Shown here piece by piece: positions 1 to 6,499 of a DNA stretch of 14,805 bases. The DNA comes from Methylocapsa sp. (GTDB lineage: Bacteria; Pseudomonadota; Alphaproteobacteria; Rhizobiales; Beijerinckiaceae). The position numbers and the translations under genes were made by a program. Below the pieces are notes generated by a model that saw only the letters and a program-made list of their open reading frames with translations, did no database searches and had not been told where the DNA came from. Positions within the stretch are counted from its first letter, which is position 1; every line of letters starts with the position of its first letter. The stretch lies in the NCBI GenBank assembly GCA_003162995.1, contig PLUZ01000150.1:441-15245 (forward strand). Direction: 5' to 3'.

Positions 1-428
1 ACTCTGTCTTGTGCGAGCCAAGCGACAGCCTCGATGTAATCAGGGTTAGTCTTATAGAGATAATCAGCCAGCCTCTGCCGGTCTTCGATGAATGAACGGA
101 AGCAGATCGTCCAGCCAGCCGCCTTGCGGAAGGATTGCCAGCGAGGACAATTATACTTCGGAGAGAATTCCTTTAGGAAAGTTTGGAATGCCCCGAAGAT
201 CAATTCCGGGTCTTGGTCCTTGAGATCCGTCTCCCGGCTGAGTTGATCCTCGAACAAGTATCGAAGACTGTTGAACTTCTCTAGGAACTCATCAGCGACT
301 GGAGAAGGAGATGAGACAGTCTGCTTCTGAACAGAATCCCGGCTCGGCGCGTGCGGTCGTGGAGAGCTGGAAGGGACATAGTCCAGTCTCGGGTCTTGTG
401 CTGGTTGGCCGGAAATTATCATTGGCAT
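1..428 (-). CDS. Hypothetical protein, N-terminal part (3' end beyond the window)
   Basis: An open frame of 142 codons runs from an ATG at 428 to the left edge without a stop. It begins MPMIISGQPAQDPRLDY. A good Shine-Dalgarno GGAGG lies 8 nt before the ATG, which supports this start. The first ~50 residues are rich in Pro, Ser and Gln and look disordered. The rest is mixed charged and aromatic and probably folded, with sequence such as FNSLRYLFEDQLSRE and WQSFRKAAGWTICFRSFIEDR. I see no signal peptide, membrane segment or catalytic motif, and I do not recognise the family. Its codons are less GC-rich than those of the housekeeping genes to the right, and it lies on the recombinase side of the window, so it is probably cargo of the integrated element. 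That it is a real gene is fairly likely; its function is unknown. Confidence 0.6.
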   Translation of the reverse strand, partial: MPMIISGQPAQDPRLDYVPSSSPRPHAPSRDSVQKQTVSSPSPVADEFLEKFNSLRYLFEDQLSRETDLKDQDPELIFGAFQTFLKEFSPKYNCPRWQSFRKAAGWTICFRSFIEDRQRLADYLYKTNPDYIEAVAWLAQDR

Positions 429-1141
429 GTCAGAATCCTCCTTAAAAATGTGTGGCCGAGAAAGAAAAGAAAGAACCAAAGAAAAGTAAGAGGAAAGTAA
501 AGAACCCATCCCCATGGGTGCATCCTGTCTCTATTCTACAATTGGAGAGGAAGATTGAGGCCGCCCCTACAATTGGTTTGGCGTACAGTTGGAAACAAAG
601 GGAAGAGGAAAGGAAGTAACCCCAACAGTTGGTTGACATTGGTTGAGGAATCCCAAGCACAAAAGTGGCTAGCGACAGCCACGATTGTTCAGGAAGACGA
701 ATCCCGTACACCTAATCCCCACAACCATTGGTAAGCCAGGTTCTGCGTGTTGGCTTTTACGTGTAAGTGAGAGCATTGTGTGCTCCAGAGCGCCCGACCG
801 TTACCCTGGATTAGTGGAGTAACGATTCGTTGGGGACCTACCCCCGTCTCATTTTTGTCTACGTTGCCCCGTGATAGCCCCGACTATGACATCGGTTTAC
901 TATCGAATAGATTCCTATATTGAGCTGATCGTCTATTGAATTGAATTAAACCCCGTACCCCGTTGTGTTACCCATATAGGGCTATGGAAGTCATAACGTC
1001 TGAGCCAGATAGCTGAAACTCTAGCCGACCGCCGTTGATTTTGTTACCACTTCCCTCACAACCCACGTTCCGTCTGGGAGAAGCATGGTCTTGCCCCTAT
1101 GATGGTTCCCGCGATTCGCCTGAGCCCGTTTCGCTGCCCGC
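429..1141. other. Mostly non-coding stretch in the mobile region
   Basis: About 700 bases without a convincing gene. An open frame on the minus strand (442-711) has a low-complexity Phe/Leu/Ser-rich translation caused by purine-rich tracts at about 455-515 and 595-620, so I do not call it. Frames across 720-1030 are broken by stops on both strands. The stretch contains a cluster of ACA(A/G)TTGG-like motifs (538-645). It is also the upstream region of the minus-strand gene starting at 428, so promoter or operator elements are likely here. I could not identify a convincing -35/-10 pair. Confidence 0.5.
538..645 (+). repeat. Cluster of ACA(A/G)TTGG-like motifs
   Basis: The 8-mer ACAATTGG occurs at 538-545 and 569-576. 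The variant ACAGTTGG occurs at 585-592 and 625-632. ACATTGGTTG (636-645) directly abuts ACAGTTGGTTG (625-635). Start-to-start spacings are 31, 16, 40 and 11 nt. The core CAATTG is itself palindromic. Several copies of one short word in about 110 bases, inside non-coding DNA 110-220 bases upstream of a gene, resemble a multi-site protein-binding region such as an operator or iteron. The units are short and irregularly spaced, so chance is not excluded. Confidence 0.35.
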
Positions 1142-1537
1142 TCAAGACTCACGACAGCCGCCGCCAAGTTTCTCAGTCTCAGTCGGGACCGGCGTCACGG
1201 CCCGTTTATGCATCGCCATAAGCGCCCGAGCCTCGCGGACCGTCATGTCTGGACGATCCGTCAGAAGTTTCACACGGTCCGGATGATTGACCAGTGCGGC
1301 CATGGCTGAATATGCTGGACGTCCAGCAAATTCGACGCCATGCGGTAAACGAGACAGATCTAGGCTCAGTTTAAAAGCATAGCTCTCGCGCCATTGCCTC
1401 GTGCGCCTGAGCGCCTGAGCGCCGATATCATGTTGACCCTGAGCACCCTTCCGCAAGCCACGGCAAGAACCCCCCGGAGGACCCCAAAATCCGACCAGAA
1501 CCCTCAATTGCCCCAGAGACGGACCAGGACAGCCCAA
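1142..1537 (-). CDS. Possible small hypothetical protein or gene remnant
   Basis: This open frame has no ATG near its 5' end. It would have to start at a TTG at 1537 (up to 131 residues) or at a later TTG such as the one in GGC-TTG-CGG near residue 29. No good ribosome binding site is visible. The N-terminal ~40 residues are Gly/Pro/Arg-rich and look non-coding. The C-terminal ~55 residues look like real protein, with sequence such as AYSAMAALVNHPDRVKLL followed by DMTVREARALMAMHKRAV. It lies downstream of the recombinase gene on the same strand. It could be a short accessory gene of the element, or the surviving 3' part of a decayed gene. I do not recognise it. Confidence 0.25.
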   Translation of the reverse strand: MGCPGPSLGQLRVLVGFWGPPGGSCRGLRKGAQGQHDIGAQALRRTRQWRESYAFKLSLDLSRLPHGVEFAGRPAYSAMAALVNHPDRVKLLTDRPDMTVREARALMAMHKRAVTPVPTETEKLGGGCRES

Positions 1538-1606
1538 ATCGACTCAAGGCTATAGAGGTGCATCACCCGATAGCGACCTGTAAGGTCTCCGGCCTTCCCT
1601 ATGAGC

Positions 1607-1638
1607 CCGCCAAAATGGTAAAGGGTTATTTTTGGCGG
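1607..1638 (-). terminator. 9-bp stem-loop just after the recombinase gene
   Basis: CCGCCAAAA (1607-1615) and TTTTGGCGG (1630-1638) form a perfect 9-bp inverted repeat with a 14-nt loop, beginning 10 nt past the recombinase stop codon. The position fits a terminator for the minus-strand gene. However, no T-run follows the stem on the minus strand, so efficient intrinsic termination is doubtful. A recombinase binding site is an alternative. Confidence 0.4.
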
Positions 1639-1648
1639 ACGGAGGCCC

Positions 1649-2827
1649 TCAATGGAGAGCGATCTTCTCAAGGGCTTCGGCAAGATCCGTAAGCGAATAT
1701 CCGCTGAAGTAGACCGAGCCCATTTTCGCTTGCGCCTTATGCCCGACAATGGCGTCAACGATCCGTTGATCAACCTTCGCCAGAACGAGCCGGGTTTCCA
1801 TGCTGTGGCGGAATGAATGGCTTCTCCCCGCCTCCCCTCCGAGAGTGCGGATGAGCCAGCGGTTGACGGTGCTCGCTGGGTTCCCCTTCCCGATGCGGAG
1901 GAAGAGCCATCCATCGTCATTTGCTGCGGCGCGGGCAAGCCGTGCGGCCTCAAGACTGACTCCGACCAGTGGTAGTGACCTTTCCGCATTCTTACCTGTC
2001 TTGAGCCTTCGGGAGTGCTCCAGATGCTGGATGATTCGGACATAGGGGATTGGTGCGTCAAGATGGAGGTCCTCCGTCCGGAGGAGGGCAATCTCAGCAA
2101 CCCGACAGCCGGTCTCGATCTGCATGGTGGCGACCAGGCCCGGTTCATTTTTCTGAGCAAGCCCCGCCGTGGCAATCTGTCTTAATTCCGCCTCTGTGAA
2201 CGAAGGGATGTCCTTCGTGTCTTCGAGAAAATTGGGGATTGTGAGAGCCGAGAATGGGTTTTTCAGATCCAATTCGAACTCCAGAATGGCGACAGAGAAT
2301 ATCGCGGAAATCGTGTTGAGATATCTTTTTACGGATGCAGTCTTCAACCCCGCGCTGAGCATTGAATCCAGCACCCGTCGAGCATCGGCACGCTTGATAT
2401 CTTTCAGAGCCGGATTGCCAAGGATATCTTTGACTGTGGCAAAGGCACGATTGGCATTCTGGAAGAACCTCGCGTCTCTACCCTGATGCTTTTTAAGATA
2501 TATGGCGAACGCATCGGATAGATGGTGTCGCTTGGGGGACAGCTTCGCCAGGATGCGTCGCAAAACAAGAGGGTCAATGGTCTCTGCGATGGATGCTCTT
2601 GCTGTCTCAATGTCATGAGTGCCGGAACGAAGGGCTTCCCAGATCTGATCATCAAGCTTGGCTAGCTTGAGAGCTTCCTTCGCCGCGACAGCGGGGTCAT
2701 GGGTCTGGAGTGATTGCCGACGAAGGATTCGGCCTTCGTAATGCTCCCGAAGGTCAGCCGGGATTTGGCGGAAATACATGAACAAACCAGTCTTCTCTCG
2801 ACTGAGATATTTCAGTTTGACAATCAT
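1649..2827 (-). CDS. Tyrosine recombinase / phage-type site-specific integrase
   Basis: This enzyme cuts and rejoins DNA at attachment sites through a covalent 3'-phosphotyrosine intermediate, and here it probably integrates and excises the element to its left. Numbered from an upstream GTG at 2836 (395 residues), the catalytic set is complete: Arg245 in TGCRVAEIALL, Lys279 in RRLKTGKNAERSLPL, His340 and Arg343 in HSFRH, His366 in VGHKAQ, and nucleophile Tyr376 in GSVYFSGYS. An N-terminal DNA-binding region and a SAM-like core-binding domain (~105-200) precede the catalytic domain. I prefer the ATG at 2827 (392 residues) because GGGGTG lies about 7 nt before it, while the GTG has no usable binding site. 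Its codon use is less GC-rich than that of the genes to its right, consistent with horizontal transfer. It reads leftwards, away from the probable junction at 2830-3060. No excisionase is visible. Confidence 0.93.
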   Translation of the reverse strand: MIVKLKYLSREKTGLFMYFRQIPADLREHYEGRILRRQSLQTHDPAVAAKEALKLAKLDDQIWEALRSGTHDIETARASIAETIDPLVLRRILAKLSPKRHHLSDAFAIYLKKHQGRDARFFQNANRAFATVKDILGNPALKDIKRADARRVLDSMLSAGLKTASVKRYLNTISAIFSVAILEFELDLKNPFSALTIPNFLEDTKDIPSFTEAELRQIATAGLAQKNEPGLVATMQIETGCRVAEIALLRTEDLHLDAPIPYVRIIQHLEHSRRLKTGKNAERSLPLVGVSLEAARLARAAANDDGWLFLRIGKGNPASTVNRWLIRTLGGEAGRSHSFRHSMETRLVLAKVDQRIVDAIVGHKAQAKMGSVYFSGYSLTDLAEALEKIALH

Positions 2828-2840
2828 CGCCAGCACCCCA

Positions 2841-2872
2841 AACTATCGGTTGCAACTATCGGCGATCTCGCC
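2841..2872. repeat. Direct repeat AACTATCGG x2 plus a 12-bp palindrome upstream of the integrase
   Basis: AACTATCGG occurs at 2841-2849 and again at 2854-2862, 13 bp apart. The second copy runs into the palindrome GGCGATCTCGCC (2861-2872). Its right part, ATCTCGCC, is repeated inverted as GGCGAGAT at 2905-2912. Short repeats directly upstream of an integrase gene are typical of integrase arm sites, autoregulatory operators or the att region. The exact att core cannot be set because the other end of the element is outside the window. Confidence 0.4.
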
Positions 2873-2880
2873 TTGTTATG

Positions 2881-3060
2881 TCAAGGAAAATGCTGGAGAA
2901 ATATGGCGAGATGAGGTTCGCGCGTTCCGGGCCAAGGAAAGCGCGTAAGCTTCCGCTCGTCTGCGGTTTCCCGCTGAAGGCGCAACCAAACCCAATTGTC
3001 CAGGACGAGCGCAAGCGCCGTCAGCACAATGGCGAGCCCAGCGATAATGCGTGTCCTCAT
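2881..3060 (-). CDS. Small single-span membrane protein (59 aa)
   Basis: The ATG at 3060 has a strong Shine-Dalgarno, AAGGAG, 5 nt upstream, and the frame stops with TGA at 2881-2883. The protein starts MRTRIIAGLAIVLTALALVL: two arginines, then a hydrophobic stretch at about residues 5-24, then WVWLRLQRE. This reads as a single N-terminal membrane anchor with a basic cytoplasmic start. The remaining ~30 residues are polar and Arg/Pro-rich. I do not recognise the family. It begins 13 nt after the stop of the glycosylase-like gene on the same strand, so the two are probably one operon. Its 3' end lies only ~55 bp from the integrase start, so its C-terminus may have been replaced or truncated when the neighbouring element inserted. 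Confidence 0.55.
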   Translation of the reverse strand: MRTRIIAGLAIVLTALALVLDNWVWLRLQRETADERKLTRFPWPGTREPHLAIFLQHFP

Positions 3061-3073
3061 GCTCGCTCCTTGA

Positions 3074-3739
3074 TCAGGCCACCGCCTGCCGTTTCACCTC
3101 GTCGTAATCACCGGCAAGATGGGTCCGAACCAAAGCCGCAACCAATCGCGGAAAATCGTCACGTTCGACAAGAGTAGCGAGATTTCGAGCCGTATCGCTG
3201 ATCTTCAATTGTCTGGCTGTATCGAGCGCGACGGCGTCTACAAAAGGATAGAGTTCCGGCCACGCGGCCTGTATCTCCCGGCAGAAAATGTCTGCACAGA
3301 CAGGCCCAATCGCTTTGAACTGTTGGATGAGCCGGTGCTCGTTCCCCGCATCGCGGCCGGCTTCTTCGCGCAGACGGCGCAAGTCGCCATCATATCGATC
3401 GAGCAGAAGGTCCGCGGCTTCGCCGAGCTTGGCGGATGTGCTTTCATCGTAACGGGCATAGCCTGCGCCATTCAGCACATGCGTGCGCTCTTCCCATGTG
3501 CTTGCCGCCATCTTGCGCGCCGACGTCCATCCCCGCCGCGTCAGTGCCATGGAGGCTGCGATGGCGGTTCTGGAATTGATCCGAGCCGAAAACAGCATCG
3601 TCGCGCAAAGCCACCGGAACAAAACCGAGGGCGTATTGCGTGCGATGTTTATTGCGAGCTCATCACAGTAAGTACGTCCGTGCTTTGCCAAAACCGCAGA
3701 CACCACCCTTTGTGTCTCACCGGTGCGCCCTGAACTCAC
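3074..3739 (-). CDS. HhH-GPD / endonuclease III-like DNA glycosylase homologue without catalytic Lys or Fe-S cluster
   Basis: The 221-residue product looks like the helical HhH-GPD fold of base-excision-repair glycosylases. Helices around residues 38-65 (VLFRWLCATMLFSARINSRT) match the region where endonuclease III carries its substrate-sensing helices. Residues 138-155 (LIQQFKAIGPVCADIFCRE) form a helix-hairpin-helix. The conserved aspartate follows at Asp168 in FVDAVALDTAR. At the place of the Nth catalytic lysine (GVGRKTA) this protein has Val147 (AIGPVCA). No C-terminal four-cysteine Fe-S motif is present. It could be a monofunctional glycosylase that uses only the Asp, or a DNA-binding relative with no activity. 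The start is a GTG at 3739 with only a weak binding site. A 31-codon open frame (3736-3831, minus) ends in a GTGA overlap with that GTG and may couple its translation. Confidence 0.65.
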   Translation of the reverse strand: MSSGRTGETQRVVSAVLAKHGRTYCDELAINIARNTPSVLFRWLCATMLFSARINSRTAIAASMALTRRGWTSARKMAASTWEERTHVLNGAGYARYDESTSAKLGEAADLLLDRYDGDLRRLREEAGRDAGNEHRLIQQFKAIGPVCADIFCREIQAAWPELYPFVDAVALDTARQLKISDTARNLATLVERDDFPRLVAALVRTHLAGDYDEVKRQAVA

Positions 3740-3868
3740 GAGCCTGTGCCCCGTTTGCGCCTAATGAGGTGACAACCATGACCGGGCACCTTCGTTCCGC
3801 GACGTCCTGATTTTGAGATCGTCTGCGCCATCGACGGCGGCAAATGGGAATGGCAGGAAATAACGGCG

Positions 3869-3881
3869 GCGGCAAAGCCGC
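3869..3881 (-). terminator. Small GC hairpin after ubiB
   Basis: GCGGC-AAA-GCCGC forms a 5-bp stem with a 3-nt loop 8 nt past the ubiB stop codon. On the minus strand it is followed by a short, poor T tract (CGCCGTTATTTCC). It could be a weak terminator for ubiB; the stem is short. Confidence 0.25.
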
Positions 3882-3888
3882 TTCGCAG

Positions 3889-5487
3889 TTAGCGAAACAG
3901 CATCAACAGACCGATCGCCGCAATGAGCCAGAGCGCGATATGGCCGAGGCGGGAACCACGCGCTTCCGCTTCGCCGATTTTCTGCATCGCCGATTCGGAT
4001 AGCTCGAAACCGTTTTCGGCCATGCCTTCGAGTTGATTGACGATATTTTCGCCGCGCAGAAGCACGCCAGGCAAATTCGAAGCGAAGCGCGCAAGCGTCG
4101 CGGCGGCGCGGCCGGCATCCTGCAATTTTCCAACGGGGCCAAGATTCTGCTCGATCCAGGCGCCAACCACCGGTTCGGACGTTGTCCACACATCGAGTTT
4201 TGGATCGAGCGTGCGGGCCACGCCTTCGACGACGACCATGGTCTTTTGCAAAAGAACGAGTTCGATCCGCGTCTTCATGTCGAAGAGGCCAGTGATCTCG
4301 AAAAGCAGGGTCAAGAGCTTGGCCATGGAAATCTGATCGGCGGTGCGGGAATGGATCGGCTCGCCGATCGCCCGGATCGCCTGCGCGAAATCCTCGACCT
4401 TGTGCACCCGCGGCACATAACCCGCCTCGAAATGGACTTCCGCCACGCGGCGGTAATCGCGCTTTATGAAGCCGTAAAGGATTTCCGCGAGAAAGCGCCG
4501 CTCGTTGAAACCGAGGCGGCCCATGATGCCGAAATCCACCGCGGTCAGGCGCCCTTGCGGGTCAACGAACAAATTTCCCTGGTGCATGTCGGCATGGAAA
4601 AATCCGTCCCGCATCGCGGTGCGCAGAAAGGACTGGACGACATTGCGGCCGAGATCCTGCAAATTATAGCCTTTGGAAACGAGCGCCTTGATGTCGGACA
4701 GTGGTGTTCCATCGATCCATTCGAGCGTCAGCACCTCTTTCGCCGTCCGGTCCCAATCGATTCGCGGGATCCGCAAATCCGTATCCTTGGCGACGTTCTC
4801 GGCAAATTCCGAAGCCGCGGCCGCTTCCAGACGGAAATCCATTTCCATCTTGACGGTGCGGGCGAGCGTATCAACGACCTCGATGAGCTTTAGGCGGCGG
4901 GCATCGCCGCTCCAGCGCTCGGCCAAACGGGCCGCGACATACATGTCGCCGAGATCGCGTCTGAAAAGCCGCTCGACACCTGGACGCAGCACTTTGACCG
5001 CGACATCGCGTTCGCCCTCGGCATCTTTCACGCGGGCACGATGGACCTGAGCGATGGACGCGGCAGCGACCGGCTCTCCGAAGCTCACGAAAATGCGGCC
5101 GAGCGATTCGCCGAAGGCCGCCTCGATGGTAGCAATCGCGACCGTGCGCGGAAACGGCTCCATCCGGTCCTGTAAACGCTCGAGCTGCTGGACAACCGCG
5201 ACGCCGACGACATCCGGCCGCGTCGCGAGGAATTGGCCGAGCTTGACATAGGACGGCCCGAGCCGGCTGATCGCGCCGGGAAGATTGGCAAGACCGCTCG
5301 CTTTTTTGCCAGCACCTTTGGCCCCGGCTGTTCTCACTCCGGGCCCTGCAAGGAGTCTCGCCAAGGCGAGCGGCAGCCGCGCGGCCGGGGGCAGAATCGA
5401 TGGGTCGACGTCGCTGAACACGCCCGCACGCGCGAGCACAAATCCCGCGCGCGCTAGGCGGATTAGGGAGCCAAAGGATGAACGCAC
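3889..5487 (-). CDS. ubiB: Ubiquinone biosynthesis protein UbiB (atypical kinase/ATPase)
   Basis: UbiB is a membrane-associated member of the ABC1/ADCK atypical kinase family. It is needed for ubiquinone biosynthesis, probably as an ATPase that helps extract or present the hydrophobic intermediates. The family's older name, 2-polyprenylphenol 6-hydroxylase, is misleading. The 532-residue protein shows the hallmark KxGQ motif (Lys82-Gln85 in SYVKLGQFLATRPD), the Ala-rich loop in place of a kinase P-loop (AAASIAQVH, 141-149), VAVK with Lys165, HADMHQGN (298-305) and DFG (318-320). A hydrophobic C-terminal helix (LGHIALWLIAAIGLLMLF) anchors it in the inner membrane. Length and domain order are normal. 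The start is GTG at 5487; the following sequence (LIRLARAGFVLAR) matches the usual N-terminus of rhizobial homologues. It lies 121 nt downstream of ubiE on the same strand, a common ubiE-ubiB pairing. Confidence 0.95.
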   Translation of the reverse strand: MRSSFGSLIRLARAGFVLARAGVFSDVDPSILPPAARLPLALARLLAGPGVRTAGAKGAGKKASGLANLPGAISRLGPSYVKLGQFLATRPDVVGVAVVQQLERLQDRMEPFPRTVAIATIEAAFGESLGRIFVSFGEPVAAASIAQVHRARVKDAEGERDVAVKVLRPGVERLFRRDLGDMYVAARLAERWSGDARRLKLIEVVDTLARTVKMEMDFRLEAAAASEFAENVAKDTDLRIPRIDWDRTAKEVLTLEWIDGTPLSDIKALVSKGYNLQDLGRNVVQSFLRTAMRDGFFHADMHQGNLFVDPQGRLTAVDFGIMGRLGFNERRFLAEILYGFIKRDYRRVAEVHFEAGYVPRVHKVEDFAQAIRAIGEPIHSRTADQISMAKLLTLLFEITGLFDMKTRIELVLLQKTMVVVEGVARTLDPKLDVWTTSEPVVGAWIEQNLGPVGKLQDAGRAAATLARFASNLPGVLLRGENIVNQLEGMAENGFELSESAMQKIGEAEARGSRLGHIALWLIAAIGLLMLFR

Positions 5488-5570
5488 AATCGCCGCCTGT
5501 CCTAGATGTGAGCTTTCAACAGCTTGTCCATCCGTTCCGGATCACGCCGGGAGCTGTGTTGCCAAGAGAG

Positions 5571-5591
5571 GGGGCGGCGACAGCCCACCCC
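5571..5591 (-). terminator. GC-rich hairpin between ubiE and ubiB
   Basis: Read on the minus strand, GGGGTGG pairs with CCGCCCC (one G-U pair) around a 7-nt loop, 17 nt after the ubiE stop codon, and is followed by CTCTCTT. This could attenuate or terminate part of the ubiE transcript before ubiB, or act as a processing or stability stem. The U tract is too weak for a firm terminator call. Confidence 0.3.
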
Positions 5592-5608
5592 GTATTTGAG
5601 ACTCATGT

Positions 5609-6358
5609 CTAAAGCTTCCAGCCCGAATGAATGGCAACGATACCGCCCGATAGCCGCGTGAACGAGGCCCGCTCGAACCCCGCGCGAGCCACTTTGTCAC
5701 GAAAACTCTCGGCGTCCGGAAACCGCGCGATCGATTCGACGAGGTAGCGATAGGGCTCCGGATCGCCCGCGACGAGACGGCCGATAAGGGGAATGCAGCG
5801 AAACGAATAGGCTTCATAGAGGCGGTCAAGCACGGGCACGTTCATATGCGAAAATTCAAGACAGAGAAATTTGCCGCCGCGCCGCAGAACCCGGTGCGCC
5901 TCGGTTAGCGCCTGGTCGATGCGCGGCACGTTGCGGATGCCGAAAGCAATCGTATAGCAATCGAAACTATTCGCGGCGAAGGGCAGTTCCTCGGCATTCG
6001 CCTCGACAAAGTCGAGCGTCCCGTCGAAACGCCGCTTGGCGGCCCGCCGCCGTCCCTCTTCCAGCATGCCGGCATTGATGTCGAGCACGACGACCTCGGT
6101 CGAGGCCGAGCCCGCGTTTGCCACCCGGAAGGCAATGTCACCGGTGCCGCCGGCCACGTCGAGGTGGCGAAACCGGGCTTTTCTGGACGGCCTGATCCTC
6201 GCCGTGAAAATATCCTTCCAGATCCGGTGGAGACCACCCGACATGAGATCGTTCATAAGGTCGTAACGCGAAGCGACCTTGTGAAAAACATCGTCCACAC
6301 GCGCCTGCTTGTCATGCAGCGGCACGCGGGAAAAACCGAAATGCGTTTCTTCAACCAT
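5609..6358 (-). CDS. ubiE: Demethylmenaquinone / 2-polyprenyl-6-methoxy-benzoquinol C-methyltransferase UbiE
   Basis: UbiE is the SAM-dependent C-methyltransferase of ubiquinone biosynthesis (and of menaquinone biosynthesis where present). The 249-residue protein starts [12 protein letters not shown], which lines up with the N-terminus of E. coli Ubi[23 protein letters not shown] follows, and the SAM-binding motif I is DVAGGTGD (67-74). VLDIN (91-95) is the acidic ribose-binding end of strand 2. ANAEELPF (120-127) and [13 protein letters not shown] (132-144) are the family signatures, and the end is [12 protein letters not shown]. The frame is open to an ATG at 6430 (273 residues). I reject that start because the extra 24 residues have no family match and the upstream ATG sits inside a strong palindrome. 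The binding site before the chosen ATG is weak. The transporter gene ends about 140 nt upstream on the same strand, and ubiB follows. Confidence 0.95.
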   Translation of the reverse strand: MVEETHFGFSRVPLHDKQARVDDVFHKVASRYDLMNDLMSGGLHRIWKDIFTARIRPSRKARFRHLDVAGGTGDIAFRVANAGSASTEVVVLDINAGMLEEGRRRAAKRRFDGTLDFVEANAEELPFAANSFDCYTIAFGIRNVPRIDQALTEAHRVLRRGGKFLCLEFSHMNVPVLDRLYEAYSFRCIPLIGRLVAGDPEPYRYLVESIARFPDAESFRDKVARAGFERASFTRLSGGIVAIHSGWKL

Positions 6359-6426
6359 ATCAGCAATGCTCGGCGTGCGGAGGCCGCGGATGGGAGGTCC
6401 ACGTAAATGGTTTTGTGGCTGGCGGA

Positions 6427-6457
6427 CCATAGCGCGCGACGCGCGTCATGGCTATGG
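6427..6457. repeat. Nested palindrome between the MFS gene and ubiE
   Basis: CCATAGC (6427-6433) and GCTATGG (6451-6457) form a 7-bp outer stem. The enclosed GACGCGCGTC (6438-6447) is a perfect 10-bp palindrome. The element sits in the mRNA leader between the transporter stop and the preferred ubiE start. It may act as an attenuator, processing site or protein operator. No U-run follows, so it is not a standard terminator. Confidence 0.45.
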
Positions 6458-6499
6458 ACGGCGCCTGCGCGATAGGCTGGCGCGGACAGCTGACATTTT

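Noticed and set aside
442..711. 89-codon open frame on the minus strand
   Set aside because: The translation is low-complexity, Phe/Leu/Ser-rich and created by purine tracts on the opposite strand. It has no ribosome binding site and overlaps the motif cluster.
2881..3060. tRNA or tmRNA as integration target
   Set aside because: I looked for a T-arm GGTTCGA-type sequence and a terminal CCA near the integrase on both strands and saw none.
3119..3733. 204-codon plus-strand open frame
   Set aside because: Antisense to the glycosylase-like gene, whose minus-strand product has a recognisable HhH fold.
4033..4893. 286-codon plus-strand open frame
   Set aside because: It lies wholly antisense within ubiB, whose motifs are unmistakable; long antisense frames are expected in high-GC genes.
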